Below, piece by piece: positions 9,241 through 18,920 of a DNA stretch of 64,000 nucleotides; within the stretch, counting starts at the first letter, position 1, and the number at the start of each line of letters is the position of its first letter. The DNA is from Bacteroidales bacterium (GTDB taxonomy: Bacteria > Bacteroidota > Bacteroidia > Bacteroidales > Lentimicrobiaceae), in contig JADIZB010000038.1 in the NCBI GenBank assembly GCA_016705005.1, positions 124,001 to 188,000 of the forward strand. Direction: 5' to 3'. The position numbers and the translations under genes were made by a program. Below the pieces are notes generated by a model. It had not been told where the DNA came from. It searched no databases and worked only from the letters and a program-made list of their open reading frames with translations.

Positions 9241-12200
9241 ATGAAAATTATGCGTTCCACAGGTTATTTGATTTCGATGGTGCTGATCATGATCAGCGGA
9301 TTCAGCAAGGCTCAGAACTGGATTGCAATTCATGCCGATCAACCTGCTTCGGCAAAGGTCTCCTGTATTTCTGACTCACCTGAATCATCATCTGTTTCGG
9401 TGATGATCGGTGGCTACAACCTGAAAAAAGTAACCACACCAAGGGGAGACGCATTTACCCTTGATCTTGAAGGTTCAACGCCCATCCTTGAAAAAGGAAT
9501 GCCGGATCTGCCGAAGCTAACTGCTTCACTTATAGTACCAGACAGAGCAGCTATGGAAGTCAGGGTTGTTTCATCGCAATACATTGATTATCCGTTAATT
9601 GACATTGCACCTTCGAAAGGTAACTTTACCCGGGATATTGATCCTTCAACCGTTCCCTATGAATATGGGAAAGCTTACACAGCGAATGAATTCTTCCCAT
9701 CCGGGCTTGCATATCTCAGGGAACCATACATCCTGAGAGATCACAGGGGTCAAACACTGGTCATTAACCCTTTTGCTTACAATCCGGTCACCAGAACACT
9801 GCGGGTTTACCACACCATAAACCTGGAAATCTTCAGCAATGGGGTTTCTGAAATCAACAATCCCGCCAGGGATAAGGCTCCCGTCCGGATGAACAGCGAA
9901 TTCCTGCAAATTTACGACCGGCAGTTTCTGAATGCAGATAGCGGCGGCAGGTATGCCACGCTTGAAGAACAAGGCAATATGCTTATCATCAGCTATGGGG
10001 CATTTATGGCTGAAATGCAGGACTTTGTCGACTGGAAACGCACCATTGGCATTCCTGTTGAGATGGTAGATGTTGCTACCATCGGTGCCAACGAAACAGC
10101 CATTAAAAGTTATGTTTCGAATTATTATTCAACCAATGGACTTACATATCTTTTGCTTGTCGGCGATCATGCCCAGGTTCCCACGGTAACCACCGGCGAT
10201 GTAGGCGGACCATCAGACCATGCCTACGGTTATGTTGCCGGAAGCGACCACTATCCTGATATTTTTGTCGGGAGATTTTCTGCTGAAAACGCCGCCCAGG
10301 TGGCTACTCAGGTTCAGCGAACCATCGAATATGAGCAAAATCCGGATATTTCCACCGATTGGTTCTCGAAAGGCTTTGGCATCGGATCCAGCGAAGGGCC
10401 CGGAGATGACGGAGAGTACGATTATCAGCATATGCGGAACATCCGCACCGATCTTATCGGCTATACCTTCACTTCAATAGGTGAGTTGTACGACGGAAGC
10501 CAGGGGGGCGAAGACCTTGCAGGCAATCCGACATCAGCCTCCGTCACTACAGAAGTAAATGCAGGCAGGGGAATTATCAACTACATTGGACATGGCAGCC
10601 AGACATCCTGGGTAACCACCGGCTTTTCGAACAGTGGTGTTACTGCTTTGAGCAACAATCACAAGTGGCCGTTTATCTGGTCAGTTGCCTGTGTAAACGG
10701 TGACTTTACCGGCAGCACCTGTTTTGCTGAATCCTGGTTAAGGGCCACCAATGCAACCGGACCTACCGGTGCCGTTGCAGTGCTGATGTCGACCATCAAC
10801 CAGAGCTGGAATCCTCCCATGGAAGGTCAGGATGAAATGAATGATATTCTGGTTGAGAGCTATTCAGGAAATATTAAAAGAACTTTCGGCGGTCTTTCGA
10901 TGAACGGCTGTATGAAAATGAATGACACTTACGGAGCTGATGGTGCTGATATGACCGATACCTGGCTCATTTTCGGTGATCCTTCTGTCGTTGTCAGGAC
11001 AGCTTTACCTGCCAGCCTCACCGTTACCCACAATCCCGTGGCTTTCATCGGTTCAGACCAGTTTACCGTTAACTGCAGTGTGCCGGGTGCTTATGCCTGT
11101 CTTACCATCAACGGTCAAATCATCGGGACGGCTGCAGTAACCGGCGGATCGGCCGTGATTTCGTTCCCGGTACTGACAAATGTCGGTGTTATGAAACTAG
11201 TGGTTACAGCCTATAATCACCTGCCCTATTTTGCTGACATAAATATTATGCCACTCGAAGGAGCGTATGTTGTTTATGACAATCATTCGGTCAACGACGC
11301 AACCGGGAACAATAATCTTCTGCCTGATTATGGTGAATCTGTTTCACTGACACTCGGCATGAAAAACGTTGGAACTGAGAATGCAACCAATGTTACCGTC
11401 AGCGTCAGCACCAGTGATCCGAAAGTAGCCATCAGTAACGCCACTGAACTATATCCGCTGATCTCAGCCGGTCAGACCGTTGCTGTAACCGATGGTTTCT
11501 CGCTCAGTATTGCAGATGACATTGATGACCAGCATGTTGTTGCCCTTGCCGTTACTTCCACAGACGGAACCGATACCTGGAATTCAAATTTTAATCTGAT
11601 TGTCAATGCCCCGGATCTCACCATCGGAGCCTTGACGGTTCAGGACAACTGTCCCACTTGTAACAATGATGGCATCCTTGATCCCGGCGAAACCGCCAAT
11701 TTACTGATCTCCTGTACAAATACAGGTCACAGTCTCATCGGAAATGTTGCCGGCCTTCTGGCTGTTTCCGGAGGTTCAAGTCCATATCTTACGATCAATT
11801 CCGCCAGCAGCACCATTGGAAATCTGACTGTGGGAGGCAATGCAACAGCTTCATTCAGTGTAACCGCTGGTGCCTCAACCCCGGCGGGAACTCAGGTTAA
11901 CCTGGTGTTTACCCTCAGCGGGGGCGCTTCGGGACAATACAGCGTTCAGGAAACCAAACAGCTTGTCATCGGGCTTATTCCTGTATACAATATAACAAAC
12001 GGAACAGTAACTACCTGCACCGGTTTATTCTATGATTCGGGAGGAGCAGCAGGCACCTATCAGAACAATGAAAACTTTACCGAAACATTTTATCCTGCTT
12101 CAGCGGGGTCTATGGTGAGAATGGTTTTCAATTCATTCAATACCGAGTCGGGATATGATTATCTGCGAATCTATGATGGAATCAACACATCGGCCACCCT

Positions 12201-14232
12201 GATCGGCACCTATCACGGCACCACAGGACCCGGAACCGTTACGGCAAGTAATGCCAGTGGTGCCCTCACCATCAACTTTACCTCGGATGTCAGCATTACT
12301 CCGGCCGGTTGGGAAGCCGCCATCAGTTGTTATTCAACCATTGTCCCTACCCTATCGGTTACTCCATCGAACCAGGCTGTTGCCTCCCCGGCAGGTGCTA
12401 CCTCATTCAACGTGCTATCCAACTCAACATGGACATCCACAAGTAATCAGTCCTGGTGTACGGTTACCCCGGCGGGAACCGGCAACGGATCCATCACGGC
12501 AGCTTTCACCGAAAACACATCCGTAACAGCGCGTGTTGCAAATGTTACAGTTACAGTAGCCGGGCTTACCCCGATCGTTGTTACAGTGTCTCAGGCAGGC
12601 GCTACTCCTGCCCTTGCCGTTACCCCGTCAACACAGAATGTAACCGCACCGGCAGGAAATACATCTTTCACAGTTACATCCAACACAGCATGGTCAGTCA
12701 TCAGCGACCAAACCTGGTGTACCGTCAACCCATCGGGTTCAGGAAATGGATCAATAGCTGCTGCTTATGCCCAGAACATAACCACTTCTGCAAGAACAGC
12801 CAATATTACGGTTTCAGCTTCCGGCGTTTCTCCGGTTACCGTCACGCTGGTTCAGGCCGGAGCACCTGCTTCAGAATTCCTGCTGACCATACAGAATATG
12901 TGGCAAACCGCTCCGAATGTTTATGAATTTGATATATACCTGCAGGATGTGGAAGCTTCAGTTCCTTTCCAGCTTGCCACAATACAGGCAGGAATTAACT
13001 TTAATACAGCCATCCTGAACGGTGCTGCCATAACAGCCGGAATGACAACCATAGTTCCGGGCTCATCCGGTTTGCCGTCAAACATGGCTCCCATCAGTGT
13101 AAGTACAACTTCTGCCGGACTGATCAGAATGGCCGGTCGTGCAGCACCCGGGGCAGGCAATGGGTACATTGTCTCAACCGTGGAACCGGGAACAAGAATT
13201 GCCAGGCTTCGCGTAACGAATTCTATTGCCTTTGCATATAATTCAGCCCCGAATATGTCGTTTACGTCCAGTGCAGCCATCACCCCATCCTATGCAACCA
13301 GGGTTGCCAAATATGAAGGCACTGTAAATACTCAATTAACGGTTACACCCGGAGTTAATGCCATTGTTTATTTTTGTCCTCTGCTCAACGGACCTCCTGA
13401 ACTCGGTGTTTCACCGCTGAGTCATACGGTGGCTGCCGATGCCGGTTCGTTCGGCTATACAGTTACCTCCAATGCTTCCTGGACAGCCGTAAGTGATCAG
13501 TCATGGTGCACCCTGGCGCCTGCTTCAGGATTCGGAAACGGAACCATTGTTGCCGGCTTCGCCCAGAACACCGGGGCACCCCGTTCCGCTAATATTACTG
13601 TATCTGTATCCGGCCTTCCGGACGTAACAGTTGTCCTGAACCAGGAAGGCATCACCACAAAAACCCTGAACCTTTATGCTTTGCTTGAAGGGTTGTATAA
13701 TGGAAGCGGAACCATGCATCAGGCAAATGATGAATCTGGTGAGCATTTCGGCACCGGCATAGCAGATCTGGTCGATGTTGAACTTCATAACAGTTCAGAT
13801 TACAGCATTGTAGAATTCAATGCAGCCAACACAGAATTAAGCACTGCCGGAAATGCGGTCATAAGCATTCCTCCGGCATTGAGCAATAGTTACTATATTA
13901 CTATAAAACACCGCAACTCCATTGAAACCACATCGTCAGTACCGGTTTTATTTTCCGGGCCGGTTATTTCTTACGCATTTGATCTTCCTGCGAAAGCTTT
14001 CGGAGATAATTTGCTTGAGATGATTGACGGATACTATACGATATATGGCGGTGACGTAAATCAGGACGGAATCATCGACACCGGAGACGGTACCCCCATT
14101 GACAACGACCAGTTCCTGTTTATTTCAGGCTACGTGGTTACCGATGTGAATGGCGACGGAACCGTTGACACCGGAGATGGTACCATTGTTGACAATAACC
14201 AGTTCTTCTTTGTGGGAACTTTATTGCCATAA
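9241..14232 (+). CDS. Gingipain-like cysteine protease (peptidase family C25) with CUB, BACON, cohesin-like and dockerin-like modules
   Basis: 1663 residues from ATG 9241. An in-frame TTG at 9196 lies inside the terminator hairpin and is rejected. Signal peptide 1-25 (ends FSKAQ); propeptide-like region to about 243; C25 catalytic domain about 244-590 with the dyad His451 (YIGHGSQTSW) and Cys484 (SVACVNGDF). Their 33-residue spacing equals that of His211/Cys244 in RgpB. Then an Ig-like domain (590-674), a CARDB-like region (675-910), a CUB domain (914-1032), two BACON repeats (1035-1205), a cohesin-like module (1209-1385), another BACON (1386-1470) and the terminal module (1474-1663). Family knowledge: gingipains are endopeptidases exported by T9SS. 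No classical T9SS tail is present here, so the terminal module may replace it. The region from the cohesin-like module onward is nearly identical to the preceding gene. Cleavage specificity (Arg or Lys) cannot be told by eye. Confidence 0.9.
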   Translation: MKIMRSTGYLISMVLIMISGFSKAQNWIAIHADQPASAKVSCISDSPESSSVSVMIGGYNLKKVTTPRGDAFTLDLEGSTPILEKGMPDLPKLTASLIVPDRAAMEVRVVSSQYIDYPLIDIAPSKGNFTRDIDPSTVPYEYGKAYTANEFFPSGLAYLREPYILRDHRGQTLVINPFAYNPVTRTLRVYHTINLEIFSNGVSEINNPARDKAPVRMNSEFLQIYDRQFLNADSGGRYATLEEQGNMLIISYGAFMAEMQDFVDWKRTIGIPVEMVDVATIGANETAIKSYVSNYYSTNGLTYLLLVGDHAQVPTVTTGDVGGPSDHAYGYVAGSDHYPDIFVGRFSAENAAQVATQVQRTIEYEQNPDISTDWFSKGFGIGSSEGPGDDGEYDYQHMRNIRTDLIGYTFTSIGELYDGSQGGEDLAGNPTSASVTTEVNAGRGIINYIGHGSQTSWVTTGFSNSGVTALSNNHKWPFIWSVACVNGDFTGSTCFAESWLRATNATGPTGAVAVLMSTINQSWNPPMEGQDEMNDILVESYSGNIKRTFGGLSMNGCMKMNDTYGADGADMTDTWLIFGDPSVVVRTALPASLTVTHNPVAFIGSDQFTVNCSVPGAYACLTINGQIIGTAAVTGGSAVISFPVLTNVGVMKLVVTAYNHLPYFADINIMPLEGAYVVYDNHSVNDATGNNNLLPDYGESVSLTLGMKNVGTENATNVTVSVSTSDPKVAISNATELYPLISAGQTVAVTDGFSLSIADDIDDQHVVALAVTSTDGTDTWNSNFNLIVNAPDLTIGALTVQDNCPTCNNDGILDPGETANLLISCTNTGHSLIGNVAGLLAVSGGSSPYLTINSASSTIGNLTVGGNATASFSVTAGASTPAGTQVNLVFTLSGGASGQYSVQETKQLVIGLIPVYNITNGTVTTCTGLFYDSGGAAGTYQNNENFTETFYPASAGSMVRMVFNSFNTESGYDYLRIYDGINTSATLIGTYHGTTGPGTVTASNASGALTINFTSDVSITPAGWEAAISCYSTIVPTLSVTPSNQAVASPAGATSFNVLSNSTWTSTSNQSWCTVTPAGTGNGSITAAFTENTSVTARVANVTVTVAGLTPIVVTVSQAGATPALAVTPSTQNVTAPAGNTSFTVTSNTAWSVISDQTWCTVNPSGSGNGSIAAAYAQNITTSARTANITVSASGVSPVTVTLVQAGAPASEFLLTIQNMWQTAPNVYEFDIYLQDVEASVPFQLATIQAGINFNTAILNGAAITAGMTTIVPGSSGLPSNMAPISVSTTSAGLIRMAGRAAPGAGNGYIVSTVEPGTRIARLRVTNSIAFAYNSAPNMSFTSSAAITPSYATRVAKYEGTVNTQLTVTPGVNAIVYFCPLLNGPPELGVSPLSHTVAADAGSFGYTVTSNASWTAVSDQSWCTLAPASGFGNGTIVAGFAQNTGAPRSANITVSVSGLPDVTVVLNQEGITTKTLNLYALLEGLYNGSGTMHQANDESGEHFGTGIADLVDVELHNSSDYSIVEFNAANTELSTAGNAVISIPPALSNSYYITIKHRNSIETTSSVPVLFSGPVISYAFDLPAKAFGDNLLEMIDGYYTIYGGDVNQDGIIDTGDGTPIDNDQFLFISGYVVTDVNGDGTVDTGDGTIVDNNQFFFVGTLLP

Positions 14233-14466
14233 AAATACGTTCAGACAGTTCTTTTAATGCATGTAATAATATGATTTCCATTGGTTTAAATAGTATTTCC
14301 TTTGGATTTTTCCCGTTGGCTACCTGTTAAAACAAGCTTTTGTTCAGGAAACCCGGTCAGATTTATTTCGCTTGAGTTGAACTTATCATTGTAAACAGCA
14401 ATGATTCGTTCTGTTTTTTGAACTTTTATTTATTTAAAATATATTGTCAATTTTAAAACCATCGAT

Positions 14467-17400
14467 ATGAGAGCACCCTACTCCCTGATTATTTTTGTCC
14501 TTTTCTCTTTCTGGACATTAACTGGTTCTGCGCAACCAGGACTATCCGGTATTCCTACCGGATCACAGAGGCCAACCCTTATAACGGCCTCTCAGCCAAT
14601 GATTGCGGTTCCTTCCATAGCATCACAGCTGGCAAACGGAACTTTTAAACCTGCCATCGACAAGGTAAAGGAATTTAATCCAAAGCACTGGGGTTCCAAT
14701 ACTTCCGTCCCCGGTAAGGGCCTGCCTAAAGGCAATGATCCGCTTTGGGAACAGCAGAAAAGTGCTGCAATGAATCCGGGCCGTGCACCAATTCTTACAT
14801 TTGAAGCTGCCAGTGCCACAGCCACACCAACTGACCCTACCGGGGCTGTCGGACCCAATCATTTTATAAATTCATGGAATTCTGCCTTCAGAATCTGGGA
14901 CAAAGCAGGTAATCCACTGACTGCAGCCGCATCACTTGGGACAATCCTTCCGGGAACTTTAGGCGACCCGATCGTCATTTACGACCGCTATGCAGACCGT
15001 TTTCTGATTACCGAATTCTATAACAACGGATTTGATGTTGCCGTCAGCCAGGGCCCCGACCCGGTGAATGATGGCTGGTTTGTATACAGGTTCCCCACCA
15101 ATACCTTCCCCGATTATCCCAAATTCTCTGTGTGGTCAGATGGTTATTATATTACAGCCAATAAAGATCAGAGTTCAGCCAGCACAAGCCAGGTGGTTTT
15201 CGCACTTGAGAGAGATAAAATGCTTGTCGGAAATACCTCAGCCCAAATGATCGGATTTCCGCTTACCGGAATTGTAACAAGTGGATTTTACAGTCCACTC
15301 TCATTCAACGCCAACGGCCCTACCCTTCCTCCTGCCGGAAATGCACCCATTATTTATATGCAGGATGATTCATGGAGTGGTGTTTCTACCGACCATCTGA
15401 AAATATGGTCGGTGAATGTAAACTGGACAACGCCTGCCAGCTCTACCATTTCAAGTCCGCAGATCCTCAATACCCAGCCTTTCGACGGATTGTTCGACGG
15501 AGGATCGTTCTCCAATATTCCACAGCCATCGGGAAGTGATGTAGATGCGCTTCAGGCAACCATTATGTTTATGGCGCAATACAGAAGGTTTCCAACCTAC
15601 AATTCAGCTGTGATTAACTTTGTTGTTGACCTCAACGGTGCTGACAACTATTCAGGTATCCGGTGGTATGAACTACGACAGACCACCGACGGTGCTCCAT
15701 GGACTATTTATCAGGAAGGCACCTATTCTCAACCCAACGGACACAGTGCTTTTTGTGGTAATATGTGTATGGATGCCAATGGCAATATTGGCATGGCTTA
15801 CACCATCTGCAGTACGACCCAGTATCCTTCATTACGGTTTACCGGCAGGTATGCCTCCGACCCGTTGGGAACCATGACCCTGGGTGAGGAAGTAATTGCC
15901 ACAGGCACCCAGAGTGACCCCTCATCCCGTTACGGGGATTATGCACAGATGACCATCGATCCCACCGATGATGTTACGTTCTGGTCAATCGGCGAGTATT
16001 TCAATGGCGGACGTAAGAATCATGTTGGTGTTTTCCAGATTGCTCCTCCTTCGCTCACTGCTGAATTCTCGGCAACCCCGACAACCGTGTGTGCCGGCAG
16101 CACCGTTACATTTACCGATCAATCGCTGGCATCCCCGACTTCCTGGAACTGGAGTTTCCCGGGTGGATCACCTTCGTCATACAGCGGCCAGACACCACCA
16201 CCGGTTACCTATGCTTCAGCAGGCACCTATGATGTTACACTGACTGTTTCAGATGGCATTGACACTGATTCACAAACAAAAACAGCTTACATTACCGTTA
16301 AAAACCTGATTGCTGATTTCACCGGAGCACCAACCACTGTGGTGATCGGAAACAGTGCAACCTTTACTGACAATTCATCCTGTAATCCAACAGGCTGGAG
16401 CTGGTCGTTCCCCGGTGGCACACCCTCGTCCTACTCAGGGCAGACACCTCCGGCCATTGTTTACAATACGGTCGGCACCTATGATGTAATATTGACCATC
16501 ACCAAACCCGGAAGCTCTGACACGCAAACCAGGACTGGTTTTATCACGGTCACACCTCCGATATTCAATATGACAAACGGAACAATTACAACCTGTACAG
16601 GTGATTTCTATGATTCAGGCGGATCTGCTTCAGCATACACCGACAGCGAAAACTTTACAGAAACATTCTATCCGTCCACACCCGGATCTATGGTAAGGTT
16701 TACTTTTTCTTCATTCAGTACCGAATCGGGCTATGATTATCTGAGGATATACAATGGAACAGATGCCACTGCCACACTGATCGGAACATACAGCGGAACT
16801 ACCGGTCCGGGCGTTGTTACGGCCAACAATCCTTCGGGAGCATTGACCTTTAATTTCACTTCAGACGGAAGCGTTACTTCAACCGGCTGGGCCGCCGCCA
16901 TCAGCTGTTACAACCTGGTTGACCCACCGGTTGCAGATTTCAGCGCATCGTCAACTACACCATCTATAAATTCAACAGTAACATTTACCGATCTTTCCAT
17001 CAATTCACCTACCTCATGGGCCTGGACTTTCAGCCCCAATACTGTTATCTACACAGGGGGAACAAATGCAAATTCGCAGAATCCGCAGGTTCAGTTTACT
17101 GCACAGGGAGCTTATACGGTTTCGCTCACAGCTTCGAATACCTACGGAAGTGATACAGAAACAAAGACAGGGTACATTACAGTTGGCCCTGAGGCTTATC
17201 TGATGAGCAACGGAACAGTAACAACCTGTTCGGGAAGCTTCTATGATTCGGGAGGAGAAGCGGGCAGTTATGCCAACAGCGAAAACTTTACCCTCACCTT
17301 TTTACCCGCTACTTCCGGTGCAATGGTCAGGGCAACCTTTTCAGCTTTCAATACCGAATCGGGTTACGACTATCTGTATGTGTATAATGGCACTGATGCA

Positions 17401-18843
17401 ACAGCGGCACTTCTCGGCACATTCAACGGCACTGCAATACCCGGAGTAATGACTGCCAATAACCCAGCAGGAGCGCTTACTTTCAGATTTACTTCAGATG
17501 GAAGTGCAACCCGCGTAGGATGGGCTGCTGCCATCAGTTGTTACAGCCTTGTTGACCCGCCAGTAGCAGCCTTCACAGCTTCTGCCACATCTGCAGCAGT
17601 TAATTCAACGGTAACTTTTACTGATCAGACGATCAATACCCCAACATCCTGGCTATGGAGCTTCAGTCCGAACAATGTTGTATTTACAGGTGGCACAAGT
17701 GCTGTTTCGCAAAACCCGCAGGTACAGTTTACCTCGCTTGGACTATATTCTGTTACATTAACCGCAACCAATGCATACGGATCGGATGCTGAAATCAAAA
17801 CGGATTATATAAGTGTAATTCCGGTAAATTATTGTACACCGACCTATACAACCGGAACTGGTTCAGGAGATTACATCACCCTGGTACAACTTGGAAGCAT
17901 CAATAATGCTACAGGCGCGTCCTCCAGTCCGTTCTACACCTATTACAATACATTATCCACCGACCTTAATCCCGGAAATGAGTACACCATAACCTTAAGC
18001 CCGGGAACATACACCAGTGGCAACTACGTCGCCGTATGGATAGATTTTAATCAGAACAGTGTTTTCGATACAGATGAAAAACTGGGTACCATTGGTATTT
18101 CACCAACCCCTGCAACCGGAACCATAACATTTACGGTGCCTTCCGGCGCTACCCCAGGCACCACCCGTATGAGGGTGCGTGAAGTCTGGAACAATTCAAA
18201 CTTTGATGCCTGCACTAGCTATAGTTATGGCGAAACCGAAGATTATAATGTAAATATTCTCAGCACCGGCAAAATACTGAACCTGACCGTTTACCTTGAA
18301 GGACTCTATGCCGGAAGCGGAAATATGAATGTTGCCAATGATGAATCCGGACCTCATTTCGGTCCGGGAGTAGCCGACCAGATTTCAATTGAATTGCACA
18401 ATCAGGCGAACTATGCTACCATAGAGCATATTGTCCCTGATGTTAACCTGGGAACCAACGGATCTGCTTCTGTAACCATCCCCTCTTCATTCAACGGAAG
18501 TTATTATCTTACGGTACGACACCGCAATTCGCTGGAGACAACCTCGGCTGGCCCGGTATCATTTGCCGGTCCTGTAATCGACTTTGCTTTTGATGCTCCT
18601 GCCAGTGCATTCGGTGGAAACCTGCTCGAAATGATTGATGGACAGTATGTGATCTATGGTGGTGATGTAAACCAGGATGGCAGCATCGATACCGGCGACG
18701 GTACACCGGTCGACAATGACCAGTTCGGTTTTGTCGGTGGCTATGTTAACACGGATATCAACGGTGATGGTATCGTTGACACCGGTGACGGAACCATTGT
18801 AGACAACAATCAGTTCAACTTTATCGGAACAATTCTCCCATAA
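14467..18843 (+). CDS. Secreted modular protein with propeller, PKD, CUB and GEVED domains and dockerin-like tail
   Basis: 1458 residues, signal peptide 1-23 (ends GSAQ). Residues 107-530 resemble the N-terminal propeller-like domain of the gene at 4088 (DPTGAVGPNHF, GDPIVIYDRYADRFL). Then PKD (532-612), PKD (613-697), CUB (699-817; TCTGDFYDSGG and ESGYDYLRIYNG), PKD (819-907), CUB (910-1027), PKD (1029-1117), GEVED (1121-1267, ending in the name motif GETEDYNV) and the terminal module (1269-1458, calcium loops DVNQDGSIDTGD and DINGDGIVDTGD). No active site was recognised and no T9SS sorting domain is present. PKD, CUB and GEVED domains are common spacer or adhesion modules of exported Bacteroidota proteins. 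A binding or structural role is inferred. The 234-bp gap upstream contains no clear promoter or hairpin. Confidence 0.85.
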   Translation: MRAPYSLIIFVLFSFWTLTGSAQPGLSGIPTGSQRPTLITASQPMIAVPSIASQLANGTFKPAIDKVKEFNPKHWGSNTSVPGKGLPKGNDPLWEQQKSAAMNPGRAPILTFEAASATATPTDPTGAVGPNHFINSWNSAFRIWDKAGNPLTAAASLGTILPGTLGDPIVIYDRYADRFLITEFYNNGFDVAVSQGPDPVNDGWFVYRFPTNTFPDYPKFSVWSDGYYITANKDQSSASTSQVVFALERDKMLVGNTSAQMIGFPLTGIVTSGFYSPLSFNANGPTLPPAGNAPIIYMQDDSWSGVSTDHLKIWSVNVNWTTPASSTISSPQILNTQPFDGLFDGGSFSNIPQPSGSDVDALQATIMFMAQYRRFPTYNSAVINFVVDLNGADNYSGIRWYELRQTTDGAPWTIYQEGTYSQPNGHSAFCGNMCMDANGNIGMAYTICSTTQYPSLRFTGRYASDPLGTMTLGEEVIATGTQSDPSSRYGDYAQMTIDPTDDVTFWSIGEYFNGGRKNHVGVFQIAPPSLTAEFSATPTTVCAGSTVTFTDQSLASPTSWNWSFPGGSPSSYSGQTPPPVTYASAGTYDVTLTVSDGIDTDSQTKTAYITVKNLIADFTGAPTTVVIGNSATFTDNSSCNPTGWSWSFPGGTPSSYSGQTPPAIVYNTVGTYDVILTITKPGSSDTQTRTGFITVTPPIFNMTNGTITTCTGDFYDSGGSASAYTDSENFTETFYPSTPGSMVRFTFSSFSTESGYDYLRIYNGTDATATLIGTYSGTTGPGVVTANNPSGALTFNFTSDGSVTSTGWAAAISCYNLVDPPVADFSASSTTPSINSTVTFTDLSINSPTSWAWTFSPNTVIYTGGTNANSQNPQVQFTAQGAYTVSLTASNTYGSDTETKTGYITVGPEAYLMSNGTVTTCSGSFYDSGGEAGSYANSENFTLTFLPATSGAMVRATFSAFNTESGYDYLYVYNGTDATAALLGTFNGTAIPGVMTANNPAGALTFRFTSDGSATRVGWAAAISCYSLVDPPVAAFTASATSAAVNSTVTFTDQTINTPTSWLWSFSPNNVVFTGGTSAVSQNPQVQFTSLGLYSVTLTATNAYGSDAEIKTDYISVIPVNYCTPTYTTGTGSGDYITLVQLGSINNATGASSSPFYTYYNTLSTDLNPGNEYTITLSPGTYTSGNYVAVWIDFNQNSVFDTDEKLGTIGISPTPATGTITFTVPSGATPGTTRMRVREVWNNSNFDACTSYSYGETEDYNVNILSTGKILNLTVYLEGLYAGSGNMNVANDESGPHFGPGVADQISIELHNQANYATIEHIVPDVNLGTNGSASVTIPSSFNGSYYLTVRHRNSLETTSAGPVSFAGPVIDFAFDAPASAFGGNLLEMIDGQYVIYGGDVNQDGSIDTGDGTPVDNDQFGFVGGYVNTDINGDGIVDTGDGTIVDNNQFNFIGTILP

Positions 18844-18920
18844 AGACAGTTTAAACCTGATGTTTTTTAAGTTCTGATTCTGAATACCTTCATTGAAATC
18901 AACCCTTAATACAACAACAT

